In this document: positions 16,880-24,859 of the stretch, piece by piece
Numbering within the stretch: position 1 is the first letter of the stretch
Layout: every line of letters starts with the position of its first letter
Assembly: GCF_014656375.1 (NCBI RefSeq)
Contig: NZ_BNCH01000005.1
Span: 1-64,000 of the forward strand
Direction: 5' to 3'
DNA length: 64,000 nucleotides
Origin: Aliiroseovarius zhejiangensis
GTDB taxonomy: Bacteria > Pseudomonadota > Alphaproteobacteria > Rhodobacterales > Rhodobacteraceae
Notes under the pieces: generated by a model
Database searches by the model: none
Seen by the model: only the letters and a program-made list of their open reading frames with translations
Told to the model about the DNA's origin: nothing
Program-made: the position numbers and the translations under genes

Positions 16880-18454
16880 ATGACCGAGGAACAGAAGAAG
16901 AAGCTTGAACAAAAGCTATGGGATATCGCGAATGAACTGCGGGGTCGAATGGATGCCGACGAGTTCCGCGACTACATCCTCGGGTTCATTTTCTACAAAT
17001 ACCTGTCCGAACGCCTGCACATCTACGTCGATCAGGAGCTTCTCAAATCCGAAGGCCTTGCCTTCGCTTCGCTCGATGAAACCGACCCAGTCCACAAAGG
17101 CATTCTTGGGGCGGTGCAGGAAAACTGTATCGACAGCCTCGGCTACTATCTGCGTCCGCGCGAGCTGTTCTCGGAGGTCGCCACGCGCGGTGCGGAGCCC
17201 GGTAGCTTCATCCTTGCCGAGCTGTCCGACACGCTCAACAACATCCAGAAATCCACCATGGGCAACGAGTCCGAGGAGGATTTCGTCAACCTGTTCGAAG
17301 ATCTCGACCTGAACTCCAGTAAGCTGGGCCGCAGCAACGAGGCGCGCAACACGCTGATCTCCAAGGTGCTGGCCCATCTGGACTCCATCGACTTCGAACT
17401 GACCAACTCGAATTCGGACGTTCTGGGCGATGCCTATGAATATTTGATCGGCAAATTCGCATCCGGCGCGGGCAAGAAAGCGGGCGAATTCTACACCCCG
17501 CAACAGGTCTCGACCGTGCTTGCCAAGATCGTGACCACCGGCAAGGCGCGCCTGCGGTCGGTCTATGACCCAACGTGTGGGTCGGCCTCGCTGTTGCTGC
17601 GCGTGGCCCGGGAACTGGGCTACAAGAAGTCCAACAAATCCGTGGGCGAGTTTGTCGGGCAGGAACTGAACCGCACCACCTACAACCTCGCGCGGATGAA
17701 CATGATCCTGCATGGGGTGCATTACCTCGATTTCGATATCCAGCAAGAAGACACGCTGGAACATCCCCAGCATATGGGCCAGACATTCGAGGCCATCGTC
17801 GCCAACCCGCCGTTTTCGGCCAAATGGTCGGCCAACAAGATCTTCGAGAGCGACGACCGCTTCGCCGAATACGGTCGCCTCGCGCCCGCGTCCAAGGCCG
17901 ATTTTGCCTTTGTCCAGCATATGCTTCATCATCTGGACGAAGACGGCACCATGGCCGTGATCCTGCCGCATGGGGTGCTGTTCCGGGGCGGGGCCGAAGG
18001 AGCGATCCGCGAATTCCTGATCCGTCGCAACTGGCTGGATGCGGTGATTGGCCTGCCAGAGAACATCTTCTATGGCACAGCCATTCCCACCTGCATTCTG
18101 GTGTTGAAGAAATGCAAGGAAACCGAGGACGTCCTGTTCGTCGATGCATCAACCTGTTTCCAGCGCGGGAAAAACCAAAACTGGCTTGGCGAAGACAACG
18201 TGAACCGCATCGTTGAGGCCTATCGGACCCGCGCCGAGGAAGAACGGTTTACGCATCGGGCGCTTTTGGCCGAGATCGAAGAAAACGATTTCAACCTCAA
18301 CATCCCACGCTATGTCGACACCTTCGTGCCGGAACCGCCCGTCGATCTGGAGGAAGTGACGCGCCGCGTCGAACAGATCAACCTGAATATGCGCGACGTG
18401 GACGAAGAACTGCGAGGATTCTGCGCCGAGCTTGGTCTGGAAGCTCCGCTATGA
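16880..18454 (+). CDS. hsdM: Type I restriction-modification methyltransferase subunit HsdM
   Basis: The 524-aa N6-adenine methyltransferase of a type I restriction system; with HsdS it methylates the recognition site. Residues 1-150 are the helical HsdM N-domain (LWDIANELRGRMDADEFRDYILGFIFYKYLSE). The SAM-binding motif I is DPTCGSASLLLRV, and the catalytic NPPF motif lies near residue 311 (VANPPFSAKW). GEFYTPQQVS is typical of the family. The ATG follows an AGGGG. The last 4 bases overlap hsdS (ATGA). Confidence 0.96.
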   Translation: MTEEQKKKLEQKLWDIANELRGRMDADEFRDYILGFIFYKYLSERLHIYVDQELLKSEGLAFASLDETDPVHKGILGAVQENCIDSLGYYLRPRELFSEVATRGAEPGSFILAELSDTLNNIQKSTMGNESEEDFVNLFEDLDLNSSKLGRSNEARNTLISKVLAHLDSIDFELTNSNSDVLGDAYEYLIGKFASGAGKKAGEFYTPQQVSTVLAKIVTTGKARLRSVYDPTCGSASLLLRVARELGYKKSNKSVGEFVGQELNRTTYNLARMNMILHGVHYLDFDIQQEDTLEHPQHMGQTFEAIVANPPFSAKWSANKIFESDDRFAEYGRLAPASKADFAFVQHMLHHLDEDGTMAVILPHGVLFRGGAEGAIREFLIRRNWLDAVIGLPENIFYGTAIPTCILVLKKCKETEDVLFVDASTCFQRGKNQNWLGEDNVNRIVEAYRTRAEEERFTHRALLAEIEENDFNLNIPRYVDTFVPEPPVDLEEVTRRVEQINLNMRDVDEELRGFCAELGLEAPL

Positions 18455-19626
18455 GACCACTTGTGCCGGAACTTCGCTTCCCGGAGTTCAAGGGGCCATG
18501 GAAGCCTGCACGGGCGGGCGATGCCTTTCGCAAAAGCAAGGCGAAGGGCGAGGCCGGGCTGCCGATCTATTCCGTAACGCAGGACCGTGGCCTCGTCCGC
18601 CGCGATAGCCTTGAACGGCACATGGGCGCAGACGCGGCGGACGAAACCAACCTGCGCGCCCAGCCGGGCGATCTCGTCTACAACATGATGCGGATGTGGC
18701 AGGGTGCGGTCGGCATGGCGTCCGAGGAATGCATGGTTAGCCCGGCCTATGTCGTTCTGTCGCCCAAGAAAGGCGTGTCCTCGAAATTCTTCGACTACTG
18801 GTTTCAGAACCGGCACATGCTGCACCAGCTTTGGGCCTATTCGCACGGGCTGACCAGTGACCGCTTGCGCCTCTATTATCAGGACTTCGCCAAGATTCCG
18901 CTCGCTCTGCCGGATCAGCCCGAACAGGAAAAGATTGCGGCAGTACTCGACGCCACTTCCCGTAAGATCACCCTTCTGACCGACAAGAAAACCACGTTGG
19001 AGGACTATAAGCGCGGGTTGATGCAGCGGCTGTTTTCGCGCGAGCTGCGCTTTACCCGCGATGACGGTAGCCCTTTCCCGGATTGGGAGGAGCGGAAACT
19101 GGGCGAGTTTGTAACTGCATTTTCTGGCGGAACTCCAACTGTCGGCCGAGAGGCATACTATGGTGGAAAAATTCCATTCATAAAATCTGCCGAGATTAGC
19201 CGTGATACAACTTCGGAGTATCTATCTGAATTGGGGCTAAAAAAGTCTGCCGCACGACTAATCGAAAAGGGTGATCTACTTGTCGCTCTTTATGGCGCGA
19301 ATGCTGGTGAAGTTGCTTTTTCGAAGCTTGATGGAGCAATAAACCAAGCGGTGCTCTGTGTTCGCTCGGAGCTTGATCTCAGCTTTTCATTTCACTTCCT
19401 TGGCTGGAAGAAGAACGCGCTTCGCGCCAGATACTTACAGGGAGGCCAAGGGAACTTTTCGGGTACGATTGTAAAAGCAATTTCAATGCCTTTCCCCCAC
19501 CCCGACGAGCAGCACAAAATCGCCGCCGCCCTCTCTGCCCTCGACGCGAAAATCGACGCCCTGTCGCAAAAGATTTCTGAAATGGAGGCCTTCAAGAAAG
19601 GCCTTCTGCAAAAGCTATTCGTTTAA
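18451..19626 (+). CDS. hsdS: Type I restriction-modification specificity subunit HsdS
   Basis: A protein of 391 aa that sets the DNA recognition sequence. Two target-recognition domains (about 1-160 and 210-350) are each followed by a conserved helix: EQEKIAAVLDATSRKI near residue 155 and EQHKIAAALSALDAKI near 350, then GLMQRLF and GLLQKLF. Base composition drops sharply from about 19,100 to 19,480, within the second target domain, while the flanks keep high GC. This suggests the second half-site domain was swapped in. It overlaps hsdM by 4 bases; hsdR starts 20 bases later. Confidence 0.94.
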   Translation: MRPLVPELRFPEFKGPWKPARAGDAFRKSKAKGEAGLPIYSVTQDRGLVRRDSLERHMGADAADETNLRAQPGDLVYNMMRMWQGAVGMASEECMVSPAYVVLSPKKGVSSKFFDYWFQNRHMLHQLWAYSHGLTSDRLRLYYQDFAKIPLALPDQPEQEKIAAVLDATSRKITLLTDKKTTLEDYKRGLMQRLFSRELRFTRDDGSPFPDWEERKLGEFVTAFSGGTPTVGREAYYGGKIPFIKSAEISRDTTSEYLSELGLKKSAARLIEKGDLLVALYGANAGEVAFSKLDGAINQAVLCVRSELDLSFSFHFLGWKKNALRARYLQGGQGNFSGTIVKAISMPFPHPDEQHKIAAALSALDAKIDALSQKISEMEAFKKGLLQKLFV

Positions 19627-19646
19627 GGTTTGCCCCAGAGGTTGTC

Positions 19647-22523
19647 ATGAATACCCAGTCCGAAGCCCAGCTCGAAACCGCCCTGATCCAGCGTCTGAAC
19701 GATCTGGGCTGGGCCTCGGTCGCCATTCCCGACAATGCAGCGCTTGAGGCCAACCTGCGTGCGCAGCTTGAGGCGCATAACGGGCTGCAATTCTCGGACG
19801 GGGAATTCCGCACCATCCTGAACCATCTGGGCAAGGGCTCGACCTTTGAAAAGGCCAAGACTCTGCGCGACCGCATGGCGCTGCAACGCGACGATGGCAC
19901 CACTGCCTATGTGCAGTTCTTCAATGGGCGCGAATGGTGCCGCAACCGTTATCAGGTGACGCATCAGATCACGCAGGAGGGGCATTACAAGACCCGCTAT
20001 GACGTGACGCTTCTGGTGAACGGGCTGCCGCTGATCCAGATCGAGCTGAAGCGACGCGGGATCGAGTTGAAAGAGGCTTTCAACCAGATCAACCGCTATC
20101 ACCGCCACAGCTTTGGCGCGGGCAATGCGCTGTTCCAATATGTGCAGCTTTTCGTGATCTCGAACGGGGTGAACACGAAGTATTACGCCAACAACCGGCA
20201 TCAGGATTTCAAGCAGACGTTCTTCTGGGCTGATGAGGACAACACGCCGATCACACGGCTGGAGGCCTTTTCCGACGCCTTCCTTGAGAAGTGCTTCGTG
20301 TCCAAGATGATCGCGAAATACGTGGTCCTGCACGAAAGCGACCAGGTGCTGATGGTGCTGCGGCCCTATCAGTACTACGCCGTCGAACGGATCCTCGACC
20401 GCGTGATGAAGGGGCGCAAGAACGGCTATATCTGGCACACGACGGGTTCGGGCAAGACGCTGACCAGCTTCAAGGCCAGTCAGGTAATCGTCGAGAACCC
20501 GAAGGTCGCCAAGGTCGTTTTTGTCGTGGACAGGGCCGATCTGGATTACCAGACGACGAAGGAGTTCAACTATTTCTCGCCCGGCTCGGTCGACGGCACT
20601 GACAACACCACGGCGCTGGTGGATCAGATGGCCGATCCCGACACCAAGCTGGTCGTGACCACGATCCAGAAGCTGAACACGGCCATCACGCGGGAACGCC
20701 ACGCTGCAGCGATGGAAGCGCTGAAGGATGAGCGGATCGTATTCGTGTTCGACGAATGCCACCGCAGCCAGTTCGGAGACACTCACAAGAATATCGTGGC
20801 GTTTTTCTCCAAGGCGCAGATGTTCGGGTTCACCGGCACGCCGATCCTGAAGGAAAACGCTATTGGAAAGCGGACGACCGCGAACCTGTTCGAGGAATGT
20901 CTGCACCGCTATGTAATCACGGACGCCATCCGAGATGAGAACGTGCTGCGCTTTTCGGTCGAGTATTGGGGCAAGCTGCGACGCAAGGACGGGACGTTCA
21001 TCGGGGACGAAGAGGTTTCTGGTCTCGATCTGAAGGAGTTTTTCGAGAGCGACAAACGGATCGACGGTGTGATCGACTGGATCATCGAGAACCACGACCG
21101 TAAGACGCATAGCCGCGATTTCTCGGCCATCATGTGTGTCGGTTCCGTCGATGCGCTGACCAAGACCTACGAGGCATTTCAGCGCAAGAAGGCCGAGGGC
21201 AAGCATGACCTGAAGGTCGCCACGATCTTCACCTTCGCGGCCAACGAAGAAGATGAAGACGCGAATGGCCTGATCGGCGAACCGGATGTAACGGGCGGCC
21301 CCGTCAGTGCGGCCACCCAGCACAGCCGCGACAAGCTGGCTGGCTATGTGGCCGACTACAACGCCATGTTCGGCACCAACAACAGCGTGAGGGACGGAAA
21401 GGCCTTCTACGTCTATTACAAAGCTCTGGCGAAGCGCATGAAATGGCGCGACCGGAAGGATTTCATTGAAGGCCAGGGCATCGACATCCTGCTGGTGGTC
21501 AACATGTTCCTCACCGGCTTTGATGCCAAGACCTGCAACACGCTCTATGTCGACAAGAACCTGCGATATCATGGGCTGATTCAGGCATTTTCCCGCACGA
21601 ACCGGATCCTCGGTCAGAAGAAATCCCAAGGCAATATTGTCTGCTTCCGCAACCTCAAGGCCAAGGTGGACGAGGCCATCGCTCTGTTCTCGAACAAGGA
21701 TGCTGACGAGACGATCCTGATCGCGCCCTACCAAGAGTACGTTGACCGCCTCAACGAGGCGGTGATGGAATTGCTAAAGATTGCTCCGACGCCGTCGGCC
21801 GTGGACAAGCTGGTTTCAGAAGACGACATTCTCGCGTTCGTGCGCGCCTTCCGCGAGCTAATCCGAATCCGCAACGTGCTGACCAGCTTCACTGAATTCA
21901 GTGACGATGACCTCTCACTGGGCGCGCAGCGCTTCGAGGATTTCAAGAGCAAGTATCTGGATATCCATGACCGCATGAAATCGGATCGGGATGACGATCA
22001 GCGGGCCTCTATTCTCAATGAGGTCGACTTCGAGCTTGAGCTGATCCGGCGCGACAACATCAACGTCGCCTATATCCTGGCCCTGCTGGCCTCCGTCGTC
22101 GCGGAGCAACAGCAAGCCGAGGACGCGCTGGATACTGCGGGCAAGACCAAGACTATTCTCGATCTGCTCGGGTCAGAGCCCCGCCTGCGCAGCAAGCGCG
22201 AATTGATCGAAGAATTCATTACGGCCTATCTGCCGACAATGAAAAGCGCCGAAAAAACGAATGCGACGTTCGAAGAATTCTGGGCAGAGAAGCGCGAAGC
22301 GGCGTTCCAAACGATTTGCACAGAAGAGAAGCTGGATCGAAACGGTTTTAACGGATTGCTGGAAGCATATCAGTTCTCCGGCAAGCGCCCGCTGACCGAT
22401 GAGGTGATTGCGATCATGACCGAAGCTCCCGGCATTCTTCAGCGCAAACCCTCGGCCGAGCGTGTCGTCACGCGGATGGTCGACTTGGTCGAAACCTTCG
22501 ATGAGGGGATGGGTGATATTTAG
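19647..22523 (+). CDS. hsdR: Type I restriction enzyme, translocase/endonuclease subunit HsdR
   Basis: A 958-aa DNA translocase and nuclease. The N-terminal PD-(D/E)xK nuclease is seen at NGLPLIQIELKRRG (the E-x-K half). The superfamily 2 helicase motifs follow: HTTGSGKTLTS (Walker A), VFVFDECHRSQFG (DECH box), FGFTGTPIL (motif III), FLTGFDAKTCNTLY and QAFSRTNRI (motif VI). The C-terminal 200 residues are the helical region that contacts the methylase core. Length is normal and no break is seen, so the system looks complete. Confidence 0.96.
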   Translation: MNTQSEAQLETALIQRLNDLGWASVAIPDNAALEANLRAQLEAHNGLQFSDGEFRTILNHLGKGSTFEKAKTLRDRMALQRDDGTTAYVQFFNGREWCRNRYQVTHQITQEGHYKTRYDVTLLVNGLPLIQIELKRRGIELKEAFNQINRYHRHSFGAGNALFQYVQLFVISNGVNTKYYANNRHQDFKQTFFWADEDNTPITRLEAFSDAFLEKCFVSKMIAKYVVLHESDQVLMVLRPYQYYAVERILDRVMKGRKNGYIWHTTGSGKTLTSFKASQVIVENPKVAKVVFVVDRADLDYQTTKEFNYFSPGSVDGTDNTTALVDQMADPDTKLVVTTIQKLNTAITRERHAAAMEALKDERIVFVFDECHRSQFGDTHKNIVAFFSKAQMFGFTGTPILKENAIGKRTTANLFEECLHRYVITDAIRDENVLRFSVEYWGKLRRKDGTFIGDEEVSGLDLKEFFESDKRIDGVIDWIIENHDRKTHSRDFSAIMCVGSVDALTKTYEAFQRKKAEGKHDLKVATIFTFAANEEDEDANGLIGEPDVTGGPVSAATQHSRDKLAGYVADYNAMFGTNNSVRDGKAFYVYYKALAKRMKWRDRKDFIEGQGIDILLVVNMFLTGFDAKTCNTLYVDKNLRYHGLIQAFSRTNRILGQKKSQGNIVCFRNLKAKVDEAIALFSNKDADETILIAPYQEYVDRLNEAVMELLKIAPTPSAVDKLVSEDDILAFVRAFRELIRIRNVLTSFTEFSDDDLSLGAQRFEDFKSKYLDIHDRMKSDRDDDQRASILNEVDFELELIRRDNINVAYILALLASVVAEQQQAEDALDTAGKTKTILDLLGSEPRLRSKRELIEEFITAYLPTMKSAEKTNATFEEFWAEKREAAFQTICTEEKLDRNGFNGLLEAYQFSGKRPLTDEVIAIMTEAPGILQRKPSAERVVTRMVDLVETFDEGMGDI

Positions 22524-22809
22524 GGCGTGGAGTATCTTAACTCGACCACAACGGGCGGAGACCGGAATTTCGCTGCACCTTGCACCGATGTCCGCTATGC
22601 GCGGGGAAGCTGGCATTGCAAAGCTTGGCGGCATGTCCGTGGTGGATCAGAAGCGACCAACTAAAAGCTACTGGATCACAGTGCCGCTTCAGCAAGCAAA
22701 CATACTCGAAGCTTCGAGGGTTGAACAAGACTTCTGGTTAGAGCACCATTCTTTGGGAGATCCGATCAAATCAATTGTGGGTTTGACCTCAGAAACCAAG
22801 GCTCGGTAA
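22501..22809 (+). CDS. Possible small open frame between hsdR and the TIR gene
   Basis: An open frame of up to 102 aa (start ATG 22501; other starts at 22591 and 22600) that overlaps the end of hsdR and ends two bases before the TIR gene. I do not recognise it. The first third matches a stretch that looks like a degenerate intergenic repeat (GGCGGAGACCGG, then TTCGCTGCACC), so only the later part, from about 22,630 on, has a chance of being coding. Its stop close to the TIR start could mean coupling. Weakly supported. Confidence 0.25.
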   Translation: MRGWVIFRAWSILTRPQRAETGISLHLAPMSAMRGEAGIAKLGGMSVVDQKRPTKSYWITVPLQQANILEASRVEQDFWLEHHSLGDPIKSIVGLTSETKAR

Positions 22810-22811
22810 AG

Positions 22812-24758
22812 ATGAAGATTTTCATTTCGCACTCATCTAGAAACGCAGTTTATGGGCAGGCGTTAATAGACCTGCTGACTGGAGTGGGTGTCGCCCACGA
22901 GAGCATTGTGTTTACAAGCAACACCTCATACGGAATTCCAGTCGGCAACAATATTTTTGAATGGCTAAAGAATCAAATATCCGACCAACCATTCGTTATC
23001 TTCTTGCTGTCTGCCGATTATTATTCAAGCATTGCTTGCCTCAACGAGATGGGGGCGGCTTGGATCGTAGAAAACCAGCATGCGGCAATCTTTACGCCAG
23101 ATTTCGACCTAAACGATGTAAGGTTCAGAGATGGAGCTTTAGATCCTCGCGAGATTGGCTTTTTCATCAATGATGAAGATCGAGTTACAGAATTCATTGA
23201 GGCTCTGCGCGCAAACTTTGAGATCACAACCAAACAAGTAGTGATAAATCAAAAGCGTCGAGAATTTCTTGAAAAAGTTGGTTCACCGAATCCCCAAGAT
23301 GGCGTTGAAGCCGAGACGCGAGGGGAACAAGCCGCATCTGTGCAAAAGCCGAGTGAGAGTAGAGATTCGTCAAACACTGAACTCTACATACCAGACCCTT
23401 CGGCGGGTTTGAGTGATTTTGAGCATCAGTTCCTCATGGGGTTGGCGCGCGAAGATGCGGAACACTCAAGCAAGGTCTCAGAAACCTACCTTGCGACGCT
23501 CAGCTCCGAAGATCTCGATGCGATTGGCGAGTGGAAATCGTTTTGCGAGTTTTTCAAGCTGAGCTGGTCCGAGCATGGGAATTTGGCCAGCCTCGCCGCA
23601 CTAATCAATGAGTACGGAGAAAACCCCCTAGTACGTCAACGCGTGGCGCAAGGCTATCTGCAATTCGAAGATTATAGTAGGGCTCGAGCACATTTTCGTG
23701 CAGCAATTAAGTGTACCGATGACCGTGACCGAAAGCTTGGATTCCTGGGAGAGCTTGCGAGGATCTCGCAGAAGCAAGGTAACAGAGAAGAGATGTCTGA
23801 GATTATCGCAGAGATGCGCGATCTTGTAGACAGTCCAGAAACTGAAGAGCTTCTGTTGGCCAACCTTGCAGATCTTTCTGATTGGTACCAAGACGATGTG
23901 CTAAAGGCTGCGATGTTGGAAAGAGAGCTTTCTATCGATCCAACTGATACATCAAAGCGGTTTGACCTAGCCTATCTCCATTCACAGACCGGCAATGAAG
24001 CTCTTTCTATGTTCCACTATGAAAAAATTCCTGCCAACCAGAGGAATGGAACGGTCTGGAACAACTTGGGGGTCGCATATCGACATTTCTCGTTGCGCGG
24101 GAAATCAATTGATGCATACCGGAAAGCTGCCAAAAAAGATGAAACACTTGCGATGAGCAACCTTTCATACGAATTCATGGGGTCAGGATTCTTTTCTGAA
24201 GCTGAGGAATTGCTCAAGGAAGCCCAGAAGCATTCGAACTACCACGACAACGTGGCGGCGGCGCTTGTCCGGTTGAGGGAACTTCCGGAAGAGGAAACTA
24301 AAGACCACAAAGACAAGTTGAAAGGGGTTAGTTCGAAGAGTGACTTCCTTAGCCATGTGGGAGAATATCTTTGGCAGCCCGCGCCCGGCGATGTTCTTAA
24401 GACACTGATTGACCCAGACTGTGAATTGGATCTCAGGATAGAAGGTGGGAGCTTCGTCGCAACAGGAACATTTCAGAAACGCGAACCCTCGCTTGTCAAT
24501 GCACTGGCCGGCACGTCCAGTCCGCCCACGACTAAGACCTACATTGTCGAGTACCGAGGGCGGTTCGTTGGAAGTGTCGCAATAGGTGAGCGTACAAAAA
24601 AGAACAAGCACAGTCAGTCCGCGGCTTCTACGCTTCTCGGCCTTGCTGCAAGTACGCAAAAATTCATCATAGTCATACCCGAGGGCGCGAAAAAACTTCG
24701 CGGTCAGTTAGGCAACGATTTGTTAGATTTTGAGTTGGGTGACTACGAAATCAAGTGA
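22812..24758 (+). CDS. TIR-domain protein with TPR repeats (probable anti-phage protein)
   Basis: A protein of 648 aa. Residues 1-140 form a bacterial TIR domain: KIFISHSS opening, a SYGIPVGNNIFEWLK segment and CLNEMGAAW with E79, where TIR NADases keep the catalytic Glu. A variable linker (150-205) follows. Residues about 210-490 are TPR-like helical repeats (for example WNNLGVAYRHFSLRGKSIDAYRKA). The last 150 residues include beta segments of unknown type. Such proteins usually degrade NAD or make a signalling nucleotide when phage is sensed. It sits 288 bases after hsdR on the same strand. GC is markedly lower than in hsdR, so it was acquired separately. NADase activity is inferred. Confidence 0.85.
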   Translation: MKIFISHSSRNAVYGQALIDLLTGVGVAHESIVFTSNTSYGIPVGNNIFEWLKNQISDQPFVIFLLSADYYSSIACLNEMGAAWIVENQHAAIFTPDFDLNDVRFRDGALDPREIGFFINDEDRVTEFIEALRANFEITTKQVVINQKRREFLEKVGSPNPQDGVEAETRGEQAASVQKPSESRDSSNTELYIPDPSAGLSDFEHQFLMGLAREDAEHSSKVSETYLATLSSEDLDAIGEWKSFCEFFKLSWSEHGNLASLAALINEYGENPLVRQRVAQGYLQFEDYSRARAHFRAAIKCTDDRDRKLGFLGELARISQKQGNREEMSEIIAEMRDLVDSPETEELLLANLADLSDWYQDDVLKAAMLERELSIDPTDTSKRFDLAYLHSQTGNEALSMFHYEKIPANQRNGTVWNNLGVAYRHFSLRGKSIDAYRKAAKKDETLAMSNLSYEFMGSGFFSEAEELLKEAQKHSNYHDNVAAALVRLRELPEEETKDHKDKLKGVSSKSDFLSHVGEYLWQPAPGDVLKTLIDPDCELDLRIEGGSFVATGTFQKREPSLVNALAGTSSPPTTKTYIVEYRGRFVGSVAIGERTKKNKHSQSAASTLLGLAASTQKFIIVIPEGAKKLRGQLGNDLLDFELGDYEIK

Positions 24759-24781
24759 CCGCTTCGGGCTTGGAGCGGTCA
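24756..24781. repeat. Hairpin at the 3' end of the TIR-TPR gene
   Basis: TGACCGCT (24756-24763) and AGCGGTCA (24774-24781) are perfect arms; the first contains the stop codon of the TIR gene. No T-run follows. A similar half (GACCGCTTAGGG) recurs about 20 bases on. It may act as a terminator or mRNA end, or be a copy of a degenerate intergenic repeat. Confidence 0.5.
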
Positions 24782-24859
24782 TTAGACACATTTCGCACCA
24801 ACGACCGCTTAGGGCCGAGTGCGTTTGTCAGCTCGCCCCTTCCCTTAGGGCTGAAAACA

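Noticed and set aside
19623..21734. 703-codon minus-strand open frame opposite hsdR
   Set aside because: Shadow of a well-supported hsdR; no recognisable domain.
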